The position numbers and the translations under genes were made by a program. A stretch of 64,000 nt of DNA from Chloroflexota bacterium (GTDB lineage Bacteria; Chloroflexota; Anaerolineae; Anaerolineales; Villigracilaceae), in NCBI GenBank assembly GCA_016234495.1, contig JACRBI010000043.1:155445-219444 (forward strand), given 5' to 3'. Numbering within the stretch: the stretch's first letter is position 1; each line of letters starts with the position of its first letter. The notes under the pieces were generated by a model. It was given only the letters and a program-made list of their open reading frames with translations, made no database searches and was not told the origin of the DNA. Of this stretch, positions 7,470-15,747 are shown piece after piece.

Positions 7470-9266
7470 ATGCCCGAAAATATACTAATCGCCGTCGCCT
7501 GGCCTTATGCCAATGCCGAAATCCACGTTGGAAACCTGACAGGCTCTCACCTGCCCGGGGACATTGCCGCGCGCTATCACCGTCTGAAAGGGAACAACGT
7601 GCTGATGATCACCGGCACCGACTCGCACGGCACGCCCGTCACCATGAGCGCCGACAAACTCGGCAAGCCGGTCGAGGAAGTATACAAGTACTATCACGAA
7701 GGCTTCATTGACCTGTTCAAGCAGATTGGGATTTCCTACGACCTGTACACCACCACGCACAGCGAAAATCATTTCAAGGTTTCGCAAAGCATTTTCCTCG
7801 CCCTGCAGAAAAACGGATTCCTGTTCAAGAAGACCGAGCCGCAATGGTTCTCGCCCGGGCTGAACCGCTTCCTGCCTGACCGCTACATCGAAGGGACTTG
7901 CTACATCTGCGGCACCGACGGCGCGCGCTCCGATCAATGCGATGCCTGCGGAAATGTGCTCGAACCCGCAAAACTGGTCAACCCGAAATCAAAAGTCGAG
8001 GGAGATATCTCCTCACCTGAATTGCGCGACACTGAGCATTTTTACATTGACCTTTCAAAACTCGAACCCGATGTCATCAAGTATCTCAAAGACCGCGCCG
8101 AATATATGCGCGATACCGTGTTGGGAGAATCGCTGCGCAAAATCGAAGCCGAGGGACTCAAACCGCGCGCGATCACCCGTGACCTCGATTGGGGCATCCC
8201 TGTCCCTGTTGATGACCCAAGCTGGGAAACAAAAAAACTCTACGTGTGGTTCGAGGCAGTCATCGGGTATCTCTCCGCTCCCATTGAGTGGAGTCAGGTC
8301 TCGGGTAGTGGCGAAGCGTGGCGTGAGTGGTGGACGAATCCCAAAGCGAAGCAATTCCACTTCATCGGCAAAGATAACATCTTCTTCCATACTTCTTTGT
8401 GGCCTGCAGAGTTAATGGGTGTGGGCAGCGCTTTCATGGAAATATTTGCGGGCGAAGAAATCCCGTTGATTCTTCCCTACGATGTGCCCGCCAATCAATT
8501 TATGAATCTCGAAGGCAAGAAGATCAGCGGCTCACGCAACTGGGCGGTTTGGGGACGTGACGCGCTCACCCGCTTCGACCCCGACGCCCTGCGTTATTAT
8601 CTGACAGTCAACATGCCCGAATCGAAAGACAGCGATTGGGACTGGGCTGAATTCGTGGCGCGCAACAACAACGAACTGGTGGCTACATGGGGCAATCTCG
8701 CGAACCGCGTACTTGCTTTTTGTTACAAGAATTGGGATGGGCACGTTCCTTCTGTGGATGTAAACACGCTTCGGGACTCCGACCTGAGCCTGCTCGCTGT
8801 AATCGAAAACGGATTCGCCACTGTGGGCGCGGAACTTGATGCCGTGCGCCTGCGCTCTGCATTAAGCGAAACGATGAAGCTCGCCACGGCTGTCAATCAG
8901 TATCTCGACGTCAACGCCCCATGGTCTGCCATCAAAGTGGACAAAGAAGGCGCATCGAAAACAATCTACACCGCGCTCAAAGCGATTGACTCGCTCAAGG
9001 TGATGTTCGCCCCGTTCCTGCCGTTCACCTGCGAAAAACTTAATGGCTTCTTCGGCTACGAGACTCCGCTCTTCGGCGAGCAATATACCGAGACAGTGAA
9101 AGACTCGCTCGGCGAGCATACGGTGCTGAGATATGAAGGCATTGAAGGCTTGCAATGGAAACCCAGCGACTTGCAGCCCGGGAAGAAATTGAATCAACCC
9201 GGTCCGCTGTTTAAGAAGCTGGAAAATGAAGTGATTGATGTGGAGCGGGGAAGACTGGGGAAGTAA
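7470..9266 (+). CDS. metG: Methionyl-tRNA synthetase
   Basis: Charges tRNA-Met for initiation and elongation. 598 aa class I synthetase. The HIGH-type motif is HVGN (about residues 19-22, in AWPYANAEIHVGN). The connective-peptide zinc knuckles are CYICG and CDACG (about residues 145-160), and the KMSKS-type loop is KKISGS (about residue 350). The C-terminus ends soon after the anticodon-binding helical domain; there is no obvious fused tRNA-binding (Trbp111) domain. I chose ATG 7470 because GGAGG (7460-7464) lies 5 nt before it; the in-frame ATG 7458 would leave no room for an SD. Expression is likely controlled by the Met-codon attenuator upstream, and a strong terminator follows. Confidence 0.97.
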   Translation: MPENILIAVAWPYANAEIHVGNLTGSHLPGDIAARYHRLKGNNVLMITGTDSHGTPVTMSADKLGKPVEEVYKYYHEGFIDLFKQIGISYDLYTTTHSENHFKVSQSIFLALQKNGFLFKKTEPQWFSPGLNRFLPDRYIEGTCYICGTDGARSDQCDACGNVLEPAKLVNPKSKVEGDISSPELRDTEHFYIDLSKLEPDVIKYLKDRAEYMRDTVLGESLRKIEAEGLKPRAITRDLDWGIPVPVDDPSWETKKLYVWFEAVIGYLSAPIEWSQVSGSGEAWREWWTNPKAKQFHFIGKDNIFFHTSLWPAELMGVGSAFMEIFAGEEIPLILPYDVPANQFMNLEGKKISGSRNWAVWGRDALTRFDPDALRYYLTVNMPESKDSDWDWAEFVARNNNELVATWGNLANRVLAFCYKNWDGHVPSVDVNTLRDSDLSLLAVIENGFATVGAELDAVRLRSALSETMKLATAVNQYLDVNAPWSAIKVDKEGASKTIYTALKAIDSLKVMFAPFLPFTCEKLNGFFGYETPLFGEQYTETVKDSLGEHTVLRYEGIEGLQWKPSDLQPGKKLNQPGPLFKKLENEVIDVERGRLGK

Positions 9267-9269
9267 AGA

Positions 9270-9305
9270 AAAAAGAGGAGGCGTAAGGCCTCCTCTTTTT
9301 TCTTC
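9270..9305 (+). terminator. Rho-independent terminator of metG
   Basis: AAGAGGAGGC and its complement GCCTCCTCTT around a 5-nt loop, flanked by A and T runs. It could also serve the convergent DUF4062 gene, since the A run gives a T run on the minus strand. Confidence 0.93.
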
Positions 9306-9317
9306 CAGCACCGGTAC

Positions 9318-10685
9318 TTAATGTGTTTTTACCCAGGCTGAAAACTCGGTTTTATCCTGAAATACCTTTTTATGGTCTCCCAACTTGCCCGGCACATCCT
9401 GTGAGTTATCTGCAATTCTTTGATAAAGCGCCTTATAACGCTCAATATCACTTCCGTCTGTTATTACCTTATAAATACGACGGTGCTTGCCTCTAAAAAA
9501 GGACACCGCAAAGTCGTCATGTATCGCAAAGTCCTTGTCCCACTCGTCAGTAATCAGCTTTTCAAGCGCCTCAGAGCTGATAATACCAACCTGGATCTTA
9601 TTCTCAATTTGTTGGCGAATTTTTTCATGGATTTTTCTATCGCCAAAACTATCCCTGGGAATTACAAAAATACGCTTGATGGCAACCCCATTATTTATAA
9701 GCCTTAAATTATGCCTGTAATATTCGGCTGCCTCCTCCTCACCCCAAAAACCAAAATCATTGTTGCTTAGAGCCAAAAACTCCTTCTTTACCGCAGATAC
9801 AAAGTAGCCCGAAACTTTATCGAACAGGTCGCCTTCAACAACAAGCGTCCCCCTTTCAAAATCCTTCAATTGTTTTTCGTAATGGTTTACCATATCCACA
9901 ATCGACAGACGCATCGGCTCACTCAACATCCTTCCTTCCAATTCGACTGCCCTTCCATCCGATCTGACAATAACCTGCGCCCTGGCAAAATCGCTCAGCA
10001 ATTTCCATTCCCTCTCGCTGAGCCAGGGTATGATTTCTCCAAGTTGCGAGACCCTGTTTTTACTCTGTGAAAACTGAAAGGCATGAAGGGTCGAGCGCAG
10101 TAAATTTGTCAACTCTTTAACATCTTCCGACTCAAACTTGCCTTGCAATGACTGCATTTCCTCAGACAGGAAGTCAATTGCCCCGTATTTCTGGCGCGCC
10201 CAACCGCCCTCGATCTCCGGCAGGGTATGGTAAAGATCTACGGCAATTTTCTCCTTCAACTCAGCAGGGGTTGACCAAAAGCTCACCAGACGGTCATCTC
10301 GAATTTTCGAGGTAAAGGCCTTTAATTTTTCGCGCTGATCCCTGCTCTCCTTTTTGTCGAATTTAACATCTTTTTTAATGTAGGTTCGGACAGGTTTCCC
10401 AACCTTCATTGCATAGTCGTACTCCATCTCAGTGTAGCTGCGCTTATCATTCGAAGGGACACTGCCATACCGCCCGCCGACAACGACAATATACAAATCG
10501 CACTGGTCGATCATCTTTTCTATTAATTCCCAAGTTCCATCATTATTACTTGGAAACAACTCCATGCCGACCGGGAAGCAATCCATTTTCAACAGCGTTT
10601 GGATTATTTCACGCCGCTCTTCCTGCAAGTCTATATAAGTGGAACTAACGAACACCTGATAATATTTTTTTATCTTCTCATTCAT
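9318..10685 (-). CDS. DUF4062 domain protein (TIR/SLOG-like N-domain, extra C-terminal domain)
   Basis: 455 aa, no membrane segment. N-terminal about 100 residues match DUF4062: YQVFVSSTYIDLQEERREII, then FPVGMELFPSN and CDLYIVVVGGRYGS, SYTEMEYDYA. This is a Rossmann/TIR-like fold often found at the N-terminus of NLR-like or stress-response proteins. The middle is helical. The C-terminal region (about 290-440: EEEAAEYYRHN, IKRIFVIP, IQVGIIS, FAIHDDFAV) resembles PLD-like/DUF6879-type domains, but this is only an impression. ATG 10685 has GGAGG 5 nt upstream. It lies 108 nt downstream of the TIR-FGE gene on the same strand and may be one transcription unit with it. Function unknown. Confidence 0.72.
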   Translation of the reverse strand: MNEKIKKYYQVFVSSTYIDLQEERREIIQTLLKMDCFPVGMELFPSNNDGTWELIEKMIDQCDLYIVVVGGRYGSVPSNDKRSYTEMEYDYAMKVGKPVRTYIKKDVKFDKKESRDQREKLKAFTSKIRDDRLVSFWSTPAELKEKIAVDLYHTLPEIEGGWARQKYGAIDFLSEEMQSLQGKFESEDVKELTNLLRSTLHAFQFSQSKNRVSQLGEIIPWLSEREWKLLSDFARAQVIVRSDGRAVELEGRMLSEPMRLSIVDMVNHYEKQLKDFERGTLVVEGDLFDKVSGYFVSAVKKEFLALSNNDFGFWGEEEAAEYYRHNLRLINNGVAIKRIFVIPRDSFGDRKIHEKIRQQIENKIQVGIISSEALEKLITDEWDKDFAIHDDFAVSFFRGKHRRIYKVITDGSDIERYKALYQRIADNSQDVPGKLGDHKKVFQDKTEFSAWVKTH

Positions 10686-10793
10686 AGAATCCTCCAATTT
10701 CGATTATTCCATATTGTTCACTTTTTTGACCAGTTTTATGATAATAAACAGGTTTAGTTAACCCCAGCTTAGGAAACTCTGCCAAGACAAATC

Positions 10794-11945
10794 TTATTCC
10801 GCCGAGATCGGCACAACCGCCAGTCTCATTCCGAAACTTGAAGCTGCGCTTGCCACGCTGTAAAAAGCACGGACATCACAGCGGGCGTACATGATGTCAT
10901 CGCCAAATGAACCGCCTTTTATCACCCCGATATTTTCCTGACTTAAAGTCCTTGTCCATTCCCAGACATTTCCCGCCATGTCCCCAGCGCCGAAGGGACT
11001 GTCACTCTGGGGCGAATAAGTTCCCACAGGAGTCGTCTCACCGATATTTTTATCCCTTGTGTTGCACGCCCGAATCAGTTCATTCCCCCACGGGTAGATT
11101 CTGCCGTCTGTTCCGCGGGCAGCCTTCTCCCACTCGGATTCTGACGGTAATTGAAAAGTGTACCCGCTGGGTAAATCGACTACGTGCTCGTTCAACCACT
11201 TGATATATTCGTCCGCGCTTATTCTTGAAATATTTCCAACGGGGTGCAGATTCCTACCTTTCGGATAGGAATGATGCCGCATCATTGCCGTGCGAAAAGT
11301 GGAATATTGCTGATTGGTGACAGGAAAGCGTCCCATCCAATAATGATAGGCGATGTCCCGTTCAATTTTATCTGCGCCCATGAAAAACTTCCCTGCCGGA
11401 ATCTTCACAAACTCCAATTCGCCAAATGGATGGATTTGCGGCTCTGCCACAATGCTTGATGGATCATCAAGGTCTTTATCTTTGTCTAATTCTGGAAGAT
11501 CGAGTTGTATGTCAAGATCGCCTGTGCGCAGTTTTAAACTTTCCAGCAAACGCGCATAGGCGGCTTCCCTGTTGACGGGCGGGAAGTAATCCGCGTATTG
11601 CCGGGTTCGTAATTTTCGCGGCGGGGTGCATTCTTCCAGGCGCAGCGGAATAATGAAAATCGTTTCTTCCGGTTTCTCGAGCGCAATGTCCAAAACAAAT
11701 TTTAGTTCGCGTTGGACATATCCCTCTTTTGAAACCGAATTATTTGACAGGCATACGATCACCGCGTCAGCAATTTCCACAGCCTTTTCGATTTCCATAT
11801 CCCAGCTCTGGCCGGGGAGCAGCTTCTCTTCATCAAGCCAGGGATCAATCCAGCCTTCGGCGTTAAGGCGCTGACAAAGTTCGCGCACGATAGGCTTATC
11901 CTGCGAGGAATGGCAAAGGAAGACGCGGAGTTTGCGGTCAGGCAT
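10794..11945 (-). CDS. TIR domain fused to FGE-sulfatase (SUMF1-like) domain
   Basis: 383 aa. Residues 1-140 are a bacterial TIR domain: VFLCHSSQDK at the start, DEEKLLPGQSWDMEI, AVIVCLSNNSVSKEGYVQREL, where Glu80 is at the position of the NADase catalytic Glu. After an acidic linker, residues about 170-380 form an FGE-sulfatase/C-type-lectin-like fold: VKIPAGKFFMG, FPVTNQQY, LPSESEWEKAARG, YPWGNE, GDMAGNVWEWT, VIKGGSF, GMRLAV. The FGE active-site Cys (normally GFRC) is replaced in GMRL, so this half is probably a ligand-binding or sensor module, not an oxidase. It starts 19 nt after the hepT stop without an SD, suggesting coupling to the toxin-antitoxin genes. Confidence 0.85.
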   Translation of the reverse strand: MPDRKLRVFLCHSSQDKPIVRELCQRLNAEGWIDPWLDEEKLLPGQSWDMEIEKAVEIADAVIVCLSNNSVSKEGYVQRELKFVLDIALEKPEETIFIIPLRLEECTPPRKLRTRQYADYFPPVNREAAYARLLESLKLRTGDLDIQLDLPELDKDKDLDDPSSIVAEPQIHPFGELEFVKIPAGKFFMGADKIERDIAYHYWMGRFPVTNQQYSTFRTAMMRHHSYPKGRNLHPVGNISRISADEYIKWLNEHVVDLPSGYTFQLPSESEWEKAARGTDGRIYPWGNELIRACNTRDKNIGETTPVGTYSPQSDSPFGAGDMAGNVWEWTRTLSQENIGVIKGGSFGDDIMYARCDVRAFYSVASAASSFGMRLAVVPISAE

Positions 11946-11964
11946 GATTGGAAGGTTTACGAAT

Positions 11965-12296
11965 TCACAAGAGTTTTTTGAGCAGAGGGATTAATGGCGG
12001 CAAGTCATTTTGGACGGTATCCCACATCAGTTTTTCGTCAATTTTGAAATAGACATGCACAATCCGATTCCGCATGGCGCGCATGAGCTCCACGGAATTG
12101 CTGTAAATTTCTCTTCAATTTCTTCGGGAATTTGATTGGCAGCCTCGCCAATAATGATGAAGTTCATTTCCACAGCACGAATTGATTTATCATCATCACG
12201 AATCGATTCAAAGTCCATTCCGCGCGTGAATTTCTGGATTTCAGCAATCGCGTCAAGAATATCGCGAATACGATCCCGCCAATCTCTAGGTGACAT
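11965..12296 (-). pseudogene. hepT: HepT-like HEPN ribonuclease toxin, single-base frameshift
   Basis: Reads as an intact HepT/DUF86 protein up to IPW (IRAVEMNFIIIGEAANQIP, then EEIEEKFTAIPW), then shifts frame near 12087-12092. The remainder continues in another frame as ELMRAMRNRIVHVYFKIDEK, W-D-T-V, NDLPPLIPLLKKLL and a stop at 11965-11967. Adding one base after the TGG codon restores the exact spacing to the catalytic RNRIVH (Rx4H) motif and the usual length of about 110 aa. In the present frame the product stops after 89 aa and lacks the RNase motif. It starts inside the last codons of mntA (11-nt overlap). Either a genuine inactivating deletion or a sequencing/assembly error. Confidence 0.8.
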
Positions 12297-12579
12297 GAAT
12301 CATTTCCCCCATGACACGTTCTCGAATATATGGCTTCAAGCTTTCGGGAGTGCCAAGATCGACATGGCAGCCAAGTAATTTTTCGAGGTAATCCTGCAAG
12401 GCGAATAAGCCAAAGTAACCAACAGGACGGTTGAACTCCACCAGCAAATCCACGTCACTTTTGGGAGTCGCTTCATCTCGCGCAACCGACCCAAACAGCA
12501 AAAGGGCTTTCACACCGAATTTCTTTTCCAATTCAGCATTGTTCTGCTTTAATATTTGAAGAACAAAATCCTGTTTCAT
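12286..12579 (-). CDS. mntA: MntA-like nucleotidyltransferase antitoxin
   Basis: 97 aa minimal nucleotidyltransferase. It has the GSVARDEATPKSDVDLLVEF segment, i.e. GSx10DxD with both catalytic Asp residues. In HepT-MntA modules this protein neutralises the HEPN RNase by adding AMP residues to a Tyr near its Rx4-6H motif, and VHVYF with that Tyr is present in the frameshifted hepT. First gene of the minus-strand accessory cluster. TATAAT (12587-12592) lies 7 nt before the ATG, so the mRNA is probably leaderless. Confidence 0.88.
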   Translation of the reverse strand: MKQDFVLQILKQNNAELEKKFGVKALLLFGSVARDEATPKSDVDLLVEFNRPVGYFGLFALQDYLEKLLGCHVDLGTPESLKPYIRERVMGEMIHVT

Positions 12580-12586
12580 AATGAAT

Positions 12587-12592
12587 ATTATA
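12587..12592 (-). promoter_or_regulatory. -10 box for mntA (leaderless-type)
   Basis: TATAAT on the minus strand, 7 nt before ATG 12579; no SD in between. No good -35 was recognised. Confidence 0.5.
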
Positions 12593-12622
12593 CGTCAATC
12601 TTTGTGCGGGAGAATTTTGACC

Positions 12623-13729
12623 TTATCCAGTGTGCATCTCAGCCACTGTAAATTTCTTCAATGCATCTTCATTGATCGTCACACCCAGCCCCGCGCCGTT
12701 TGGCACATCAATGGTCGAATCAGAATTCAACACAAATCGTTCGTTCGTAATGTCCCTCGCGTAATAGCGGTCGGAGGCGGAAATGTCAGCTGGGAGAATG
12801 AAGTTCGGCAGCGAAGCAATTGCCAGATTAGAGGCGCGACCGACTCCGGTCTCCAGCATTCCGCCGCACCAGACAGGCATCGAAATTTCGCGGCATAAAT
12901 CGTGAACCATCACACCTTGACTCAATCCGCCCAGCCTGCCGGCTTTGATGTTGATCGTGCGGCACGCATTCATTTCAATTGCGTAGCGCGCATGTCGCGG
13001 CGAGACGATGCTTTCATCCAGGCAGATCGGCGTTTCAAATTGATCCTGCAATTTATGATGATCCCAAATATCATCTTCAAACAAAGGCTGCTCGATCAAC
13101 AACAAATTCAGGTGATCGAGCGGCTTGAGAATTTTTGCATCGGCCAATGAATACGCAGAGTTTGCATCCACTTGCAGGCGCAGGTTTGGGAATTCCTTTC
13201 GAACGGCGGACGCATCCCCGACATCCCTGCCGGGTTTGATTTTGATCTTCACCCGCGCATATCCCTGCCCGACATAACCCGCCGCGCTTCGCACCAACCC
13301 TTGAGCTGATTCTTGAATCCCGATCGAGACTCCCACTTCGACCTTTTCACGCACGCCCCCCAGCAACTCGCGCAGTGACTTGCCTTCGCGCTTCCCAAGC
13401 AGATCCCACAACGCCATCTCCACGCCAGCCTTCGCGAGGTGATGCCCGCGAATGCCGGAGACACGCTCTTGAAAATCCGTGGCGTCTTTTACATCCTTGC
13501 CAAGAATCAATGGAGTTATAAAATCCTTGAGGATGTGCATGGCGGTGCCGGTCGTTTCATAGTTATAGCCGGGGTCGCGTGATGCCACACACTCGCCATA
13601 TCCGGTCAGCCCCTCGGAGCGGAGGGTAATCAGGATGCACGCGCGGTCAGTCTCTCTCCCAAACGATGTTTCAAATGGGGAGACCAGCGGCATGTTGAGG
13701 TGATGGAAAGTGATGGATTCTATTTTCAT
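12623..13729 (-). CDS. Enolase-superfamily enzyme: o-succinylbenzoate synthase / N-acylamino acid racemase-like
   Basis: 368 aa of the MenC/NSAR subgroup. The N-terminal capping domain is followed by the (beta/alpha)7-beta barrel. KIKIKP (about 168-173) carries the first catalytic Lys, and the metal ligands lie in LQVDANSAYS, LLIEQPL and ICLDES. The opposite Lys is in INIKAGRLGG, and WCGGMLETGVG follows. The enzymes either dehydrate SHCHC to o-succinylbenzoate (menaquinone pathway) or racemise N-acyl amino acids. No other men gene is adjacent, so sequence alone does not settle which. ATG 13729 has a weak AAGGCG upstream. Confidence 0.88.
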   Translation of the reverse strand: MKIESITFHHLNMPLVSPFETSFGRETDRACILITLRSEGLTGYGECVASRDPGYNYETTGTAMHILKDFITPLILGKDVKDATDFQERVSGIRGHHLAKAGVEMALWDLLGKREGKSLRELLGGVREKVEVGVSIGIQESAQGLVRSAAGYVGQGYARVKIKIKPGRDVGDASAVRKEFPNLRLQVDANSAYSLADAKILKPLDHLNLLLIEQPLFEDDIWDHHKLQDQFETPICLDESIVSPRHARYAIEMNACRTINIKAGRLGGLSQGVMVHDLCREISMPVWCGGMLETGVGRASNLAIASLPNFILPADISASDRYYARDITNERFVLNSDSTIDVPNGAGLGVTINEDALKKFTVAEMHTG

Positions 13730-13744
13730 GGTTTCGCCTTAAGT

Positions 13745-13800
13745 AGAACCTCCCGCAGGTTCTTGCCACGCAATCATATCTGCAATGCAAACCTGCGGGA
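13745..13800. repeat. Nested inverted repeats upstream of the MenC-like gene
   Basis: TCCCGCAGGTT (13751-13761) and its perfect complement (13790-13800) form 11-bp arms around a 28-nt loop. Alternatively AGAACCT and AGGTTCT (13745-13763) form a smaller perfect hairpin. It lies between two minus-strand genes; no T run is present. Confidence 0.65.
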
Positions 13801-13817
13801 CGATGTTGTCACGTCAT

Positions 13818-14339
13818 CTATTCAACTTTTACTTCGGTCTGTTCATCCCCCATTTTCAAGGCGCGCAACGCATCGTCAATGCTGGAGGATTCCAAGCGCA
13901 TACCGGGCGCGGGTGTGCCGCAATACGGGCAGATATTCCACGGCAGTTCCATGAACTTTGAGCAATTATGGCAGGCCTTCTTCAACTTCGTGCGGCAATT
14001 GGGGCAGATCTGCCAATCTTCCTTCACACGTCTTTCACAGCCGGGACAAAGCGGGAGGTCTTCGAGGGCTTGCAGCAAGGCCTCCTCTTCAAGCGTGCGT
14101 TGATATTCCTCTTCCAGGGTGCGCTGCGGACGCAAGATGAGGTAAACGATCACGCCCGGCAGATTCAACAACGCCACCAGCAGCGCGGCGAGCGCCTGCA
14201 CCAAGGGGTCGCGCGCACGTGAGCGGATGTCGCGATACGTCCACACCACGAAGCTGATCCACAAGGCGGCAAGAAATGCGCCGCCAAAAGCGGTCAGCAC
14301 GAGCGTTAAACTACTTAGGAAAACGGGGTCAAAGGTCAT
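13818..14339 (-). CDS. Membrane-anchored double zinc-ribbon protein
   Basis: 173 aa. Two N-terminal membrane helices (about residues 7-32 and 47-68), then a Glu-rich linker and four CxxC pairs: CPGC/CPNC and CHNC/CPYC, i.e. two zinc ribbons on the cytoplasmic side. Such proteins are common in Anaerolineae and have no known function. ATG 14339 is preceded by GGAG at a 5-nt distance. The C-terminal tail is acidic. Confidence 0.7.
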   Translation of the reverse strand: MTFDPVFLSSLTLVLTAFGGAFLAALWISFVVWTYRDIRSRARDPLVQALAALLVALLNLPGVIVYLILRPQRTLEEEYQRTLEEEALLQALEDLPLCPGCERRVKEDWQICPNCRTKLKKACHNCSKFMELPWNICPYCGTPAPGMRLESSSIDDALRALKMGDEQTEVKVE

Positions 14340-14404
14340 GAGAGCTCCGGTCTATACCTGCATCGCGACATGAATATCGCGATACAATATTTTAATCCAT
14401 TATC

Positions 14405-15676
14405 TCATGGAGTCTGAAAAACAAATCGCCAATCTTCTCCGCTCTGTGTATGGGTAGAGTTGACACCCAACACCTGAAAAGCGGTTCGGCCGGGGCGTAA
14501 ATAAATGGGTTCACCCTCGAGCGTGGTGAGCAAGAGCGGCTGATCCTCATGCACGCGCTGCCACATGGCAGGGATGGCCGAGCCGTCACGGAAAACGTAC
14601 GCGTTCCCAAAATCTATCAAGTCAATATTAAAGACCTGGTCATGCGCGTTGAACGTGTTTGCATAAATATGCGGCACGAACAGCGTCACCACGTTTGCGG
14701 CTGTCACCGGCAATCCGGTCTGTGCGTCGGAGAGAAGCGCGTACGCCTCCGCCTTTCCATTGACCATATCTTGTGATTCCTGATAGCGGAAGTATTGATG
14801 CGTGGCGGGGTCATATTCCCAAAAGTTATAGTTATATTCTGAATAATAGGAGAAAATGCGTGAAGCCTTCTGCGTGCTTTCGGGCACGTCTTCAGCGAAG
14901 AAGCCGCCGCTCAACGCCTGCGGAGAATTATCCACGCCTTTTTTTTCAGCGCAATCCGCCCATTTTGTGGAATTGAAAAATTGATTATTGTAGGAATCCC
15001 GATGATACGGACCGGTGAAATAAGGCGAGCAGCCGCCAAACCCAACAATGACCAGAAAATCCTTGAGGTCACTCCCCTGCAAATAAGATAACTCGCGCGG
15101 GTCGGCGGATTTAAAGACAAGGAAGGCATGATACATGCGCGTGACATGCTCGTCGAAATAGCGACCCGAGCGCACAGGACCGACCATGGCCGGGTTGTTC
15201 GAATAAAACACTGCGATAAAACGTGTATCACCCCATTCGATGTAATATTCGTAAATCACATCAGCCAGCGTAAGTCCGGATTGCGGGCGGACATAATCCG
15301 GCGCGTTGGCAATTTTGATCGCAAGCGGTCTGCGTTGAAGGAAAGCCGCGTCACTGACAGGCAGACCTGTCAGCGGATTATTGATATTGAGCAGGCTGCC
15401 ATCGGTTTGAGGCAGCACCGCAACAGGCGTGGATATTCCCTGAGGCGGGATATAACGCGTCGGGTAAGGTGTGAACGTCGGCCCGATCTGCGGATTGAGA
15501 TTCGGATCGATGGTTAACCCGGGCTGGGGTTGAAAAGGCGTCAGAGTGGCAATCACTGACAGGGAAACCGCAGCAGGCGTCAGGTTTGGAGAGGAAGCGC
15601 AGGACGAGATCAGTGAAAAGGTCAGGATCCAGGATAAAAGTCCCAGTGGAGTAAATCTTCGGGAGCAAAAATTCAT
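14405..15676 (-). CDS. DUF3048 (YerB-like) lipoprotein
   Basis: About 423 aa exported lipoprotein. The N-terminus has a short basic segment, a hydrophobic stretch and the lipobox ISSC-A, so it should be anchored outside the membrane. The DUF3048 core begins with NPLTGLPVSDAAFLQRRPLAIKI, followed by a long conserved region (SGLTLADVIYEYYIEWGDTRF). The C-terminal half (YALLSDAQTGLPVTAANVVTLFVPH to the end) is DUF3048_C. Function of the family is unknown. I chose ATG 15676 because it fits the signal peptide and lies 7 nt after a TACAAT box (15684-15689, minus strand); an in-frame ATG at 15682 is possible. Divergent from the antiporter-like operon. Confidence 0.85.
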   Translation of the reverse strand: MNFCSRRFTPLGLLSWILTFSLISSCASSPNLTPAAVSLSVIATLTPFQPQPGLTIDPNLNPQIGPTFTPYPTRYIPPQGISTPVAVLPQTDGSLLNINNPLTGLPVSDAAFLQRRPLAIKIANAPDYVRPQSGLTLADVIYEYYIEWGDTRFIAVFYSNNPAMVGPVRSGRYFDEHVTRMYHAFLVFKSADPRELSYLQGSDLKDFLVIVGFGGCSPYFTGPYHRDSYNNQFFNSTKWADCAEKKGVDNSPQALSGGFFAEDVPESTQKASRIFSYYSEYNYNFWEYDPATHQYFRYQESQDMVNGKAEAYALLSDAQTGLPVTAANVVTLFVPHIYANTFNAHDQVFNIDLIDFGNAYVFRDGSAIPAMWQRVHEDQPLLLTTLEGEPIYLRPGRTAFQVLGVNSTHTQSGEDWRFVFQTP

Positions 15677-15683
15677 GGGCATG

Positions 15684-15689
15684 ATTGTA
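15684..15689 (-). promoter_or_regulatory. -10 box for the DUF3048 gene (leaderless-type)
   Basis: TACAAT on the minus strand, 7 nt before ATG 15676, without an SD. Confidence 0.45.
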
Positions 15690-15730
15690 CCAAATGCAAA
15701 ATGGTCGAAGAATCGCGGCAATAAAACTGA

Positions 15731-15736
15731 TACAAT
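15731..15736 (+). promoter_or_regulatory. -10 box for the complex-I-like operon
   Basis: TACAAT 11 nt before ATG 15748, giving a leader of only about five nucleotides and no SD. It is back to back with the promoter of the DUF3048 gene. Confidence 0.45.
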
Positions 15737-15747
15737 TGCCATCTCCC

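Noticed and set aside
10794..11945. FGE domain as an active formylglycine-generating enzyme
   Set aside because: The Cys of the GFRC motif is missing (GMRL) and no sulfatase gene is near.
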